Positions 10,680 to 19,457 of a stretch of DNA of 64,000 nucleotides are shown here, piece after piece. Origin of the DNA: JARRPM01 sp963792815 (GTDB lineage Bacteria; Pseudomonadota; Gammaproteobacteria; Pseudomonadales; Halieaceae); NCBI GenBank assembly GCA_963792815.1, contig CAWBXR010000016.1:1-64000 (forward strand). The letters are read 5' to 3'. The notes beneath the pieces were generated by a model. That model did not search any database. It was not told the origin of the DNA and was given only the letters and a program-made list of their open reading frames with translations. The translations under genes and the position numbers were made by a program. The first letter of the stretch is position 1. Each line of letters begins with the position of its first letter.

Positions 10680-12047
10680 ATGAGCAAGCAAGCAAACACC
10701 CGCCAGCTGAAGGAGTTGGACCAGGCTCACCACCTGCATCCCTTTACCGACCTGCATGATTACAGCCAGCAGGGCGGGCGTATCGTTTCCCGTGCCGAGC
10801 ATATCTACATCTATGACAGCGACGGCAACAAGATGCTCGACGGCATGTCCGGCCTGTGGTGCTGTAACCTGGGTTACAGCCAGCAGGCGATCAAGGACGC
10901 GATTACCGCCCAGCTGGATGACCTGCCCTTCTACAACAATTTCTTCAAGTGCTCCAACCAACCGGCTGTGGAGCTGGCGAGGGCGCTGGTGGAGGTGACG
11001 CCGGCGCAGTTCAACCACGCTTTCTTCACCAATTCCGGCTCAGAGGCCAACGACACCAACCTGCGCCTCGTCCAGCGCTACTACGACCTGCTGGGCAAAC
11101 CGGAAAAGATGCATATTATCAGCCGCAAAAACGCCTACCACGGCTCCACTATCGCCGCCGGTTCCCTGGGCGGCATGAGCGCCATGCATGCCCAGACCCG
11201 CGGCCTGGGTTACATCCACCACATCAACCAGCCGCACTGGTTTGCCGAGGGCGGCGATGACAGCCCCGAGGACTTCGGTATCCGGGTGGCCCGGGAGCTC
11301 GAGGCGAAGATTGACGAATTGGGTGAGGACAAGGTCGCCGCATTCATCGCCGAGCCGGTACAGGGCGCCGGGGGCGTAATAGTCCCCCCCGCCACCTACT
11401 GGCCCGAGATTCGCCGCATCTGCGACGAGCGCGATATCCTGTTGATAATGGACGAGGTCATCTGCGGTTTCGGTCGCACCGGCAACTGGTTCGGCTGTGA
11501 GACCTACGACCTCAAACCGGACCTGATGACCTTCGCCAAGGCCGTCACCAATGGCTACATTCCGCTCGGCGGCGTGATGGTTGGCGACAAGGTAGCGGAT
11601 GTGCTGCTGTCCCACGGCGGCGAATTCGCCCACGGCCTGACTTACTCGGGCCATCCGGTAGCCTGCGCTGCGGGCCTGGCGACACTGGCTGTCCTGCGCG
11701 AGAGCAATGTTATCGAGCACGCTTCAAATCGGGTGGCGCCGCACTTCCAGGCGCGCCTGCGGGAACTGGAGAATCACCCCATCGTCGGGGAAGTGCGCGG
11801 CCTGGGCATGTTCGCCGCGGTGGAACTGGTTCGGGACAAGGGCTCCAGGGAAAGACTGGCACCAAACTCCGAGGGCGCCGTATTCTGCCGCGATACCGCC
11901 AACGCCAACGGCCTGATGGTACGCCAGACCGGGGACGCGATGATCATGGCGCCGCCATTGATTTCCAACACCGAAGAGATCGATATCCTGGTTGAGAAGC
12001 TGACCGGGGCACTGGACCAGACCGCCGCGCAGTACGGTGTTGGCTGA
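10680..12047 (+). CDS. Class III aminotransferase, putrescine/polyamine type
   Basis: PLP-dependent omega-aminotransferase (455 aa), probably moving an amino group from a diamine or polyamine to pyruvate. The family pattern is clear: LDGMSGLWCCNLGY near the N-terminus, FFTNSGSEANDTN, AFIAEPVQGAGGVI, LIMDEVICGFGRTG, and the Schiff-base lysine in TFAKAVTNGYIPLGG. ATG 10680 follows a GGACAG ribosome site. The divergent PuuA-like gene across a 164-base intergenic region suggests shared control of polyamine use. Specificity (SpuC-like, beta-alanine or taurine:pyruvate) cannot be fixed from sequence alone. Confidence 0.88.
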   Translation: MSKQANTRQLKELDQAHHLHPFTDLHDYSQQGGRIVSRAEHIYIYDSDGNKMLDGMSGLWCCNLGYSQQAIKDAITAQLDDLPFYNNFFKCSNQPAVELARALVEVTPAQFNHAFFTNSGSEANDTNLRLVQRYYDLLGKPEKMHIISRKNAYHGSTIAAGSLGGMSAMHAQTRGLGYIHHINQPHWFAEGGDDSPEDFGIRVARELEAKIDELGEDKVAAFIAEPVQGAGGVIVPPATYWPEIRRICDERDILLIMDEVICGFGRTGNWFGCETYDLKPDLMTFAKAVTNGYIPLGGVMVGDKVADVLLSHGGEFAHGLTYSGHPVACAAGLATLAVLRESNVIEHASNRVAPHFQARLRELENHPIVGEVRGLGMFAAVELVRDKGSRERLAPNSEGAVFCRDTANANGLMVRQTGDAMIMAPPLISNTEEIDILVEKLTGALDQTAAQYGVG

Positions 12048-12165
12048 GCGGCCAGACCAAAGTCGGACTTTCAAAATCCCCCTATAAAGAATATCTTCTG
12101 GTATTTTCAGCGATCCTCGCCCGGCCGGAACCATGCCGGCTCCCTCCCCCACCTCAGGAGACGTA

Positions 12166-13915
12166 ATGAGAAATAAAATTCAGGTAGAGAAGCCACTGGT
12201 TGTCCTGCACGGCGACGAAATGGCGCAAATCGCCTTTGAGAAGATACTCGAGCAGTTCGTCACCGCGCGCCTGGACGTGGAGCTGGTGGAGATCGACCTC
12301 ACTGCCGAGAACCGCCTGCGCACCAACGGCGAGGCAGTTCGCGACGCCATCGCGGCCCTGAAGACCTACGGTGTCGGCGTCAAGAATGCGGGCATGACGG
12401 TAAACCGCCAGCAACTGGATGAACTGCTGGCCAAACACCCCGAGGTAAAGGAAGCAGACCTCGACAAGCTGGCGACAAAGTCACCGAACGGCGCCATCCG
12501 CAAGGGCATAGGCGGCAATATCACCCGCGAGGACATCCAGTTCCGCAACCTGCAGATCAACCCCCCCGACTGGATCGGCCGGGACATCGAAGTCATGACG
12601 ATGGACAGCGGCGGCATCAAGCACAGCCACAACGAGCTGTCCAAGGCCACCGGCGTGGTGAAGCTGATCTTCGTCGGCGCCAGCGGGAACCCGGTGGAAC
12701 TGCACCGCAGGACCATCAACAAGGGAGACCCCTGGCTGCTGGCCACCAATGATATAGACGATGTGAAAGCCTGGGCCCACGAGTTTTTCCAGCGGGCACT
12801 GGACGAGAAGCGGGATGCCTACCTGGGCCTCAAGGATACTGTGATCCCGGGCTATGACGGCGTAATGCGCATCGCGATAGAGGGCGTCTATGCCTCGGAC
12901 TACCGCGAGCGCTTCCAGCAGGCCGGGCTCAACTACCACTATGAACTTATCGATGCCCAGGCGGCGCGTATCGTCGCCAACCCGCCGGAAAGAGCACTGT
13001 GGGGAGTGCCCGACAACACCACCGGCAGGAAGCTGTACAAGCTGGTGAAGGAGCTCAAGCGCTTCGGTATACCCAACCGCAAGCATCACGTCTCACTGTC
13101 GCGCATGAGCGCCGGCGGTGGCGACCAGTACGGCAGTTTCAATATGCCGATGGAGGAGGACGGCATCCTCAAGGTGATCGTCGACGGCGACGAGAAACAC
13201 GCCCGCATGGTGAAGAAAAACGACCCGGTGCTGCTGATGTCAAACGACCTGCAGGCCATCACCGACTGGGTCAGCCAGGTCTTTCGCGATGCCTCCCACA
13301 AGGGCAAGGAAGTCTATTTCGGGCTGAAACGCGAGTACATGGAGTACGACGAGGTGTTCAGCACCGCGATTACCGACGTGCGCCACATGCTGGCCAAAGC
13401 GGGCACCCAGCCGCCTTCCTTTATGATCATGCGGCCTTCCAGCCAGCTGAAGAAAATGATCACCGACCCGCCGCGAAACGCGCTTTACCCGGCCCAGAAT
13501 CTCGACGGCGATATCTTTTCCGATATTTCCGCCGCACTGGGAGGCAGCCTCGCGACCGCCAGCTCGATTATCGAAAGCAAGGACGGCACCATGCTCTACG
13601 AGGCGCCCCACGGTACCGCCCACGACCTGTACCTGAGGTACGTGCAGACCGAGGGCAAGGAGGCCCACTTCAATTCATCGGCCCTGATCTACGCAGCTTG
13701 CCAACGCGCTGGAAACTCTTGCGGGACGGGAGAACAACGATGCCCTGGCGGACTACTCCCGGCAGCTGAAAGACGCATTGATCGACACGGTGGACCAGGG
13801 AATAGTCACGGGGGACCTGAAAGGCAAGACTCTCGACCCCGCTTCGGAAACCGTCGTTGATATGCACGGCTTCCTGGATGCGGTGGAGCGCAGCCTGGAT
13901 CGCCAGGCCAGTTAG
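12166..13915 (+). CDS. Isocitrate dehydrogenase-like protein with duplicated small domain (frameshifted)
   Basis: The N-terminus (VVLHGDEMAQIAFEKIL, then TKSPNGAIRKGIGGNI) matches eukaryotic-type NADP isocitrate dehydrogenases, where SPNGTIRN binds isocitrate. The C-terminal large-domain part is also present (LDGDIFSDISAALGGSLATA, YEAPHGTAHDLYLRY). In between, two homologous modules of ~135-140 residues occur in tandem, residues ~141-279 and ~308-441. Each carries a DP-x-LL-x2-ND-x-W core, a Y-x-GLK stretch, a YD-x-V-x-AI stretch and an NPPERALW/DPPRNALY ending. Usual family members have one such small/clasp domain. ATG 12166 has AGGAG 5 bases upstream. Near 13698 one extra base shifts the frame; corrected, the C-terminus runs to the TAG at 13915 (about 583 aa). 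Confidence 0.8.
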
Positions 13916-13941
13916 CCGCCCCGCAGGCGTGGGCGGGGCGG
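13916..13941. terminator. GC-rich hairpin between convergent genes
   Basis: CCGCCCCGC (13916-13924) pairs perfectly with GCGGGGCGG (13933-13941) around an 8-base loop. It begins right after the isocitrate dehydrogenase-like stop and ends 3 bases before the SulP stop. There is no T-run, so intrinsic termination is uncertain. Confidence 0.5.
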
Positions 13942-13944
13942 GCT

Positions 13945-15510
13945 TCAGCCCAGCGCGTCGTCGGCGACGAAGTACCTGGGGTCCTCGATCACGTTGACCT
14001 CCACCAGGCTGCCGGCCCTGCGCAGCAGGCGCCGGCATTCATCGCTCAAATGCACCAGGTGCAGGGTTTTACCCGCGCTCAGGTAGCGGTCCGCCAGGGT
14101 GTCAATGGCTTCCAGGCCCGAGTGGTCAGCCACACGGGAGCGGGCGAAATCGATCACCACGTCGTCGTTGTCGTTTTGCGGATCAAACCGGTCCAGGAAG
14201 GACGATACCGAGCCGAAGAACAGCGGGCCGGTTACCGCATAGACGGTGGACCCCTTGTGGTCCTCGCGCGCCTCTATGCGAATGTACTTGGCGTGTTCCC
14301 AGGCAAACACCAGGGCGGACACGATAACACCCACCACCACTGCCATCGCCAGGTCGGTGGCGACGGTTACCGCGGACACCAGCACCAGCACCAGGGCATC
14401 GCTGCGGGGAACCTTGCGAATCACCCGGAAGCTACTCCATTCAAACGTACCGATAACCACGATAAACATCACGCCGATCAGCGCGGCCAGGGGAATCTGC
14501 TCGATCAGCGGTGACGCCACCAGGATAAACAGCAGCAGGCACAGTGCGGCGGTAATGCCGGACAGGCGCCCACGACCGCCGGAATTCACGTTGATCATGC
14601 TCTGGCCTATCATCGCGCAGCCTCCCATGCCCCCGAACAGGCCGGTGGTGGTATTGGCGATGCCTTGCGCCACACACTCCCGGTTGCCGTGGCCGCGACT
14701 CTCGGTGATCTCGTCCACCAGGCGCAGGGTCAGCAGGGACTCGATCAGGCCGATGGCGGCGAGCACGACGGCATAGGGAAAGATAATTGTAAGGGTTTCC
14801 AGGTTGAATGGGACCGAGGGTATGTGAAATGACGGCAGCCCGCCCTTGATCGAGGCGATATCTCCCACCACCCTGGTATCCAGGTCGAGACCGAACACCA
14901 GCAGGCTCACCACCACAATAGCCACCAGGGATGACGGCAGGGCAGTAGTGATGCGCGGCAGGAAGTGGATGATCAGCATGGTCACGGCCACCAGGCCCAG
15001 CAGCATGTAGAGTTGGTTGCCTTCCAGCCAGGCCACGTCGAGAATCGAGCCCTCCATGATAGTGCCGTCCAGCCAGCCGGGCTGGCCGTCAACGCCAAAC
15101 TGGTTGAGCTGGGCCAGGAATATGACGATGGCCAGGCCGTTGACGAATCCCAGCATCACCGGGTGGGGCACCATACGGATAAACTTGCCGAGCTTGGTGA
15201 CACCGGCTGCAATCTGCAGCATGCCCATCAGTACCACCGTGGCAAACAGGTACTCCACACCGTGATCGGCCACCAGCGTCACCATCACTACTGCCAGGGC
15301 GCCGGTCGCACCGGAAATCATGCCCGGTCGACCGCCGATACAGGCGGTTATCAGCCCCACCATGAACGCGGCGTACAGGCCCACCAGCGGCTCGACGCCG
15401 GCAACAAAGGCGAATGCGACGGCCTCGGGCACCAGCGCCAGGGCGACGGTGAGGCCTGACAATACATCGTTTTTTACGGTGGCGGCTTTACTCGGGTGAA
15501 ACTCGAACAT
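13945..15510 (-). CDS. SulP family anion transporter with STAS domain
   Basis: Inner-membrane anion transporter or channel (SLC26/SulP), 521 aa. About ten to twelve hydrophobic segments precede a C-terminal STAS domain beginning near GSTVYAVTGPLFFGSV. The signature region near the N-terminus (LVPEAVAFAFVAGVEPLVGLY) is clear. Family members carry sulfate, bicarbonate or dicarboxylates; the SBP-free, STAS-containing form is often a bicarbonate or C4-dicarboxylate carrier. It is transcribed alone, convergent with the isocitrate dehydrogenase-like gene. The substrate cannot be called from the sequence. Confidence 0.88.
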   Translation of the reverse strand: MFEFHPSKAATVKNDVLSGLTVALALVPEAVAFAFVAGVEPLVGLYAAFMVGLITACIGGRPGMISGATGALAVVMVTLVADHGVEYLFATVVLMGMLQIAAGVTKLGKFIRMVPHPVMLGFVNGLAIVIFLAQLNQFGVDGQPGWLDGTIMEGSILDVAWLEGNQLYMLLGLVAVTMLIIHFLPRITTALPSSLVAIVVVSLLVFGLDLDTRVVGDIASIKGGLPSFHIPSVPFNLETLTIIFPYAVVLAAIGLIESLLTLRLVDEITESRGHGNRECVAQGIANTTTGLFGGMGGCAMIGQSMINVNSGGRGRLSGITAALCLLLFILVASPLIEQIPLAALIGVMFIVVIGTFEWSSFRVIRKVPRSDALVLVLVSAVTVATDLAMAVVVGVIVSALVFAWEHAKYIRIEAREDHKGSTVYAVTGPLFFGSVSSFLDRFDPQNDNDDVVIDFARSRVADHSGLEAIDTLADRYLSAGKTLHLVHLSDECRRLLRRAGSLVEVNVIEDPRYFVADDALG

Positions 15511-15670
15511 GTCGTGCTCTCAACAGGCTACGGCCGGCAATCTCCTCATTCAGGGGGAGAGCCGGCTCAAATAGATGGACCAATCGGCGAGGAGCTTGTT
15601 GTTATGCGACGAGAGGAAAGGCCGCGCATTCTAGTGGATGGCACCAGTGGGTACAATCCGGTGGCCGCCA

Positions 15671-15689
15671 ACTGTGAAGATGTCACAGT
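15671..15689. promoter_or_regulatory. CRP/Vfr-like palindrome
   Basis: ACTGTGA and TCACAGT form perfect 7-base arms around AGATG. The TGTGA/TCACA halves match CRP-type sites, but the spacer is 5 rather than the usual 6 bases. It lies 60 bases upstream of the SnoaL-like gene and 160 bases upstream of the divergent SulP gene. Confidence 0.4.
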
Positions 15690-15748
15690 GAAACACCCCC
15701 TGGCTGGCACTATTCTCAATAAGCACACTCACCGAAAGAGCGACCGTC

Positions 15749-16333
15749 ATGACTAAAGAACGGCAGGTACTTAGCAAGCAAAACCTCGGTATCACCCCCG
15801 GCCTTCCCCTGGAAGCCTCCCAGGGCGGAATAGAAGAGTTGCGCCGCGATATCCAGCGGCTGATGGATATGGAGGCGATCCGGCAACTCAAATACGCCTA
15901 TTTCCGCTGCGTGGACACGGCCAACCTCGAAGAGCTGGCGACACTGTTCCACGAGGACGTGACAGTCCACTTTGTCGGCGGCAGCTACGAGTGGAATGTG
16001 CAGGGCAAACAGGACTACGTCAACAATATCGGCGCGGCGTTCAGCCGGGAAGCGGTGGGCCAGCACAATGCGCACCACCCGGAAATACAGATGTTGAGCG
16101 AGACCGAGGCCACGGCAATCTGGTATCTTGAGGACAACATGTGGATCCTCAACCACAACGCCCGCACCCGCGGCACCGCACTGTACTGGGACCGCTATCT
16201 CAAGGTGGACGGCAAGTGGCTGATCAAGGACACCAATTACGAGCGCATCTACGAGATCAATGACCAGCTGGAGGCGCGCCCCAACCTGAGCTCCCACTAC
16301 CTGGGCGCCCACGGGGGTCAACCGCAGTTCTAG
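15749..16333 (+). CDS. SnoaL-like/NTF2-fold protein
   Basis: 194-residue protein with an NTF2-like cone fold of the SnoaL_4 type. The signature is a helix followed by DMEAIRQLKYAYFRCVDTANLEELATLFHEDVTVHFVGG, given here in overlapping short pieces DMEAIRQLKYAYFR and LATLFHEDVTVHF, then a C-terminal sheet with YLKVDGKWLIKDTNYERIYE. The fold serves dehydratases, isomerases and ring hydroxylase partners in steroid and polyketide pathways. It is followed 28 bases later by an MDR oxidoreductase and is probably co-transcribed with it. A CRP-like palindrome lies upstream. No catalytic role can be assigned. Confidence 0.8.
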   Translation: MTKERQVLSKQNLGITPGLPLEASQGGIEELRRDIQRLMDMEAIRQLKYAYFRCVDTANLEELATLFHEDVTVHFVGGSYEWNVQGKQDYVNNIGAAFSREAVGQHNAHHPEIQMLSETEATAIWYLEDNMWILNHNARTRGTALYWDRYLKVDGKWLIKDTNYERIYEINDQLEARPNLSSHYLGAHGGQPQF

Positions 16334-16361
16334 TGTAGGGCCTGAACAACAGGATGGATTC

Positions 16362-17465
16362 ATGAAACTTCGCTACAAGGTGCTCAATACCATCCTCGCT
16401 GTCACGGGTATCGCCGTGGTGGGGCTCGCGCTCGTGCTGGGACACAACTCCGCCTGCGAGCCGGCGCCCGCTGCGAGCGGGGAAGCCCCGCTGATGCGGG
16501 CCATCATGTACCGCTGCTACGGCTCCCCCGAGGTCCTGGGCCTGGAGGAGATCGAAAAGCCCGCCCCCGGGCCGGGGGAGGTACTGGTAAAAGTCGAAGC
16601 GGCCTCGGTAAACCCGCTGGACTGGCACTACATGCGCGGCTCGCCCTACTTCATGCGCCTGGCCTCGGGCATCGGCGCCCCTTCCGTCCACAGCTTCGGA
16701 GCGGACTTTGCCGGCACGGTCGAAGCGATCGGCGGAGAGGTCACGCGATTCCAGCCGGGGGACGAGGTATTCGGTGGCAGAACCGGCGCATTCGGCGAAT
16801 ACGTGGTGGTGCGCGAAGCTGGAGCCATAACCCTTAAACCCGCGGGCGTCACATTTGCACAGGCGGCAGCAGTGCCCGTCGCTGGCCTGTCGGCGCTGCA
16901 GGCATTACGGGACGAGGGCCAGGTAGCGCCCGGCATGAAAGTCCTGATCAACGGCGCCTCGGGTGGCGTGGGAACCTTTGCCGTGCAGATAGCAAAGGCC
17001 CTTGGCGCCGAAGTAACCGGCGTCTGCAGCGAGCGCAATGCTGAGTTGGTGCGCTCCCTGGGCGCCGACCATGTCATCGACTACCGTCAGCAGGACTACA
17101 CCCGCAGCGACGAACGCTACGACGTGATAATCGACAATGTCGGCAATCACTCACCGGCACAAAACCGGCGAGCGCTGGTAGCCGGTGGCAAGCTCGTCAT
17201 GGTCGGCGGGCCCAGTGGCAACTGGGTAGGCCCCCTCATTAACCCGCTGAAGGCTCTGCTGTTGTCGCCCTTTGTCGACCAGGAATTCATCCTGTTCCTG
17301 GCTGTACTGAATCAGCAGGACCTCGCTTACATGGGTGAGCTGATGGCCTCCGGCCAGGTCACGGCCGTCATTGACCGGCGCTACCCGCTGGCAGAAGTGC
17401 CCGCCGCCATCGGCTACTCCGAAGAGGGACGGGCCCGCGGCAAGATTGTGATTGATGTGAATTAA
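16362..17465 (+). CDS. Membrane-anchored MDR family NAD(P)-dependent oxidoreductase
   Basis: Medium-chain dehydrogenase/reductase of the quinone-oxidoreductase type. The catalytic GroES-like domain starts near MRAIMYRCYGSPEVL (residue ~45). The Rossmann fold carries LINGASGGVGTFAVQIAKALG, shown here in two parts LINGASGGVG and VQIAKALGAEV. Structural zinc cysteines are absent, as in quinone reductase-like MDRs. Unusually, residues ~8-27 form a hydrophobic segment (LNTILAVTGIAVVGLALVLG), predicting a single N-terminal membrane anchor. It follows the SnoaL-like gene and precedes the DUF2164 gene, all on the plus strand with short gaps. The substrate is unknown. Confidence 0.85.
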   Translation: MKLRYKVLNTILAVTGIAVVGLALVLGHNSACEPAPAASGEAPLMRAIMYRCYGSPEVLGLEEIEKPAPGPGEVLVKVEAASVNPLDWHYMRGSPYFMRLASGIGAPSVHSFGADFAGTVEAIGGEVTRFQPGDEVFGGRTGAFGEYVVVREAGAITLKPAGVTFAQAAAVPVAGLSALQALRDEGQVAPGMKVLINGASGGVGTFAVQIAKALGAEVTGVCSERNAELVRSLGADHVIDYRQQDYTRSDERYDVIIDNVGNHSPAQNRRALVAGGKLVMVGGPSGNWVGPLINPLKALLLSPFVDQEFILFLAVLNQQDLAYMGELMASGQVTAVIDRRYPLAEVPAAIGYSEEGRARGKIVIDVN

Positions 17466-17494
17466 CTGCTGAGCGAGCCCGAAGAGCAGCCCGA

Positions 17495-17752
17495 ATGTCT
17501 GAAATACAATTTTCAAACGAAGAAAAAGAAATCCTGGTGCGCAAACTGAAGGCCTATTTCGAGACCGAGCTGGACCAGGACATCGGCCAGTTCGAGGCCC
17601 AGTTTTTTCTCGACTTCATCTCCAGCGAAATCGGCGCCTTCTATTACAACAGGGGACTGAACGACGCACAGGCAATCGTGCTAAGTAAAATGGAGGATAT
17701 TACCGACGCCTTTTACGAGATAGAAAAGCCCACCGACGCCAGCAATCGTTAG
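17495..17752 (+). CDS. DUF2164 family protein
   Basis: 85-residue acidic protein. The pattern IQFSNEEKEILVRKLKAYF, DIGQFEAQFFLDFISSEIG and YYNRGLNDAQA is typical of the DUF2164 family of small conserved proteins of unknown function. ATG 17495 begins 29 bases after the upstream oxidoreductase stop. It is convergent with glpD. Confidence 0.85.
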   Translation: MSEIQFSNEEKEILVRKLKAYFETELDQDIGQFEAQFFLDFISSEIGAFYYNRGLNDAQAIVLSKMEDITDAFYEIEKPTDASNR

Positions 17753-17807
17753 CGGCAACCGACGCGGCTGCAGCTACGGCCTTCTTCCGCCATTGCAGCG
17801 CCAATTA

Positions 17808-19412
17808 TCAGGACTCCAGGTACTCCCGCAAGCGGGCCTCGGCCTGCTCCCCGAACAGGATGTCACAGGCCTCGCGCAGGCCCGGGGCGTGCCTGTACTC
17901 GTCACGGCGCACCACCAGCTCGATCTTGGAGCGGCGGCGCATAAAGTCTTCCAGCTTTACTATCATTTCCCGGCGGGCCGCGAGCTCGATCTCGCAGCGG
18001 GTGTACTCGGCATTCTCGATCAGCAGCTCGACGCAGCTCTCGTCCTCGCGGATACGCTCGAGCAAGCCGAACGCGCTCTCGCCATAGCGCCGCCAGAAGC
18101 GCTCGGACAGGGGCTCAGACGAACTCTCGTCGGTGAGCTTGTCCAGGTCCATCAGGCGGGCCTGCAGCATGAATTCAGCGCGCAAGTCCGGGCCGGGCTC
18201 ACCGTACCAGCGGCGGTTGGGAGCCGGCAGCTCGATCCCCAGCCGTTTGACATGGGCGGCGACCTCGTCCCCCACATTGAGGCAGTCGGTGAGCTTACCG
18301 CCGAATATGCTCAGGTGCCGTCGCGCCTCGTCCACCTCGATGACGTGCTTGCGCGACAGCGCGACCCAGTCCGCCGCCACACCCTGCCCCCGCACGGCGA
18401 GGGGCCGCACCCCCACCCGCTCCGCAATGATACTGGCCCGGGTCAGCGGGGGGTCGAGGTCGAGCAGGGCGTTGGCATTGGCCAGGATGAAGTCCCGGTC
18501 CTCGTCGGTAACCATCACTTCGGGATTGTCCACCTGGGTATCGGTGGTGCCGATGCAGGTCTTGGGGCCCATGGGAATCAGGAAGAACAGGCGGCCGTCG
18601 CTGGCAAAAAAGGTGAGCACCCGCTTGTTGTCAGTGATCCTGTCCACGATGAGGTGGACGCCCTTGGAAAACAGGTGGCGGTATTGGGTGGTCTCGCCCG
18701 AGCCGGCATTCTGCGCGTCCACATAGGGCCCACAGGCATTGATCAGCACCTTCGCGCGGATATCGAAATGATCACCGCTCACCACGTCGCGGGCGCTGGT
18801 CAGCCAGTGCTCACCCTCGCGCCGGGCTCCCAGTGACTCCACGTAATTGGCCGCGATGCAGCCATAGTCGAGGCTCTTGCGGATAAAATTGAAGACAAAG
18901 CGGGCGTCGTTGTCATAGAGATAGCAGTCGGAGTATTCCAGGCCCCCGGCGGCGTTGACGGTATTGACCACGGGTTCCGCCTGCTCGAGCGCAGCCGGGC
19001 CGATATACCGCGGCGCCCGGGTAACAAAACGCCCCATCGCCCAGTACACAATACTGCCCAGGAAAATAAACCAGGGGGGAAAGCGGAAACCCCTGGCGAT
19101 GGTGGTAAAGAAGCGGATCTCCTTGACCGTGGACGGGTAGGCCCGCATCAGTCGGTTGCGGGACCGGCACAGTTTGTTGACCAGCAGGTATTCGTGGGTC
19201 TCCAGGTACTTGATCCCTCCCCAGGCCAGGTTGGAGGAATTGGAGCTGACGCCACCGGCAAAATCACCCCGGTCGATCAGGGCTACCCGCACCCCGCACC
19301 CGGCCAGGGACGCCGCCGCCACCGCGCCGTTGATACCCCCGCCGACAATCAGCACATCGTAATCATGCTCACGCAGCTTCTGCACATTGCTGTGGCGCAA
19401 CGATACCGCCAT
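17808..19412 (-). CDS. glpD: Aerobic glycerol-3-phosphate dehydrogenase
   Basis: FAD-dependent, membrane-associated enzyme oxidising sn-glycerol 3-phosphate to DHAP and passing electrons to quinone. It has the N-terminal FAD motif VLIVGGGINGAVAAASLAG (GxGxxG), then SSNSSNLAWGGIKYLE, and a substrate region with RLFFLIPMGPKTCIGTTD and SIFGGKLT. At 534 aa it is a normal length. It lies 45 bases downstream of the LysR gene on the same strand and could be read from the LysR promoter. No glpK or glpF is visible in the window. Confidence 0.9.
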   Translation of the reverse strand: MAVSLRHSNVQKLREHDYDVLIVGGGINGAVAAASLAGCGVRVALIDRGDFAGGVSSNSSNLAWGGIKYLETHEYLLVNKLCRSRNRLMRAYPSTVKEIRFFTTIARGFRFPPWFIFLGSIVYWAMGRFVTRAPRYIGPAALEQAEPVVNTVNAAGGLEYSDCYLYDNDARFVFNFIRKSLDYGCIAANYVESLGARREGEHWLTSARDVVSGDHFDIRAKVLINACGPYVDAQNAGSGETTQYRHLFSKGVHLIVDRITDNKRVLTFFASDGRLFFLIPMGPKTCIGTTDTQVDNPEVMVTDEDRDFILANANALLDLDPPLTRASIIAERVGVRPLAVRGQGVAADWVALSRKHVIEVDEARRHLSIFGGKLTDCLNVGDEVAAHVKRLGIELPAPNRRWYGEPGPDLRAEFMLQARLMDLDKLTDESSSEPLSERFWRRYGESAFGLLERIREDESCVELLIENAEYTRCEIELAARREMIVKLEDFMRRRSKIELVVRRDEYRHAPGLREACDILFGEQAEARLREYLES

Positions 19413-19457
19413 ACCTGGTGTTCCTCTGTCGGCCGTTACAGGCCCGGGGAAATTACT

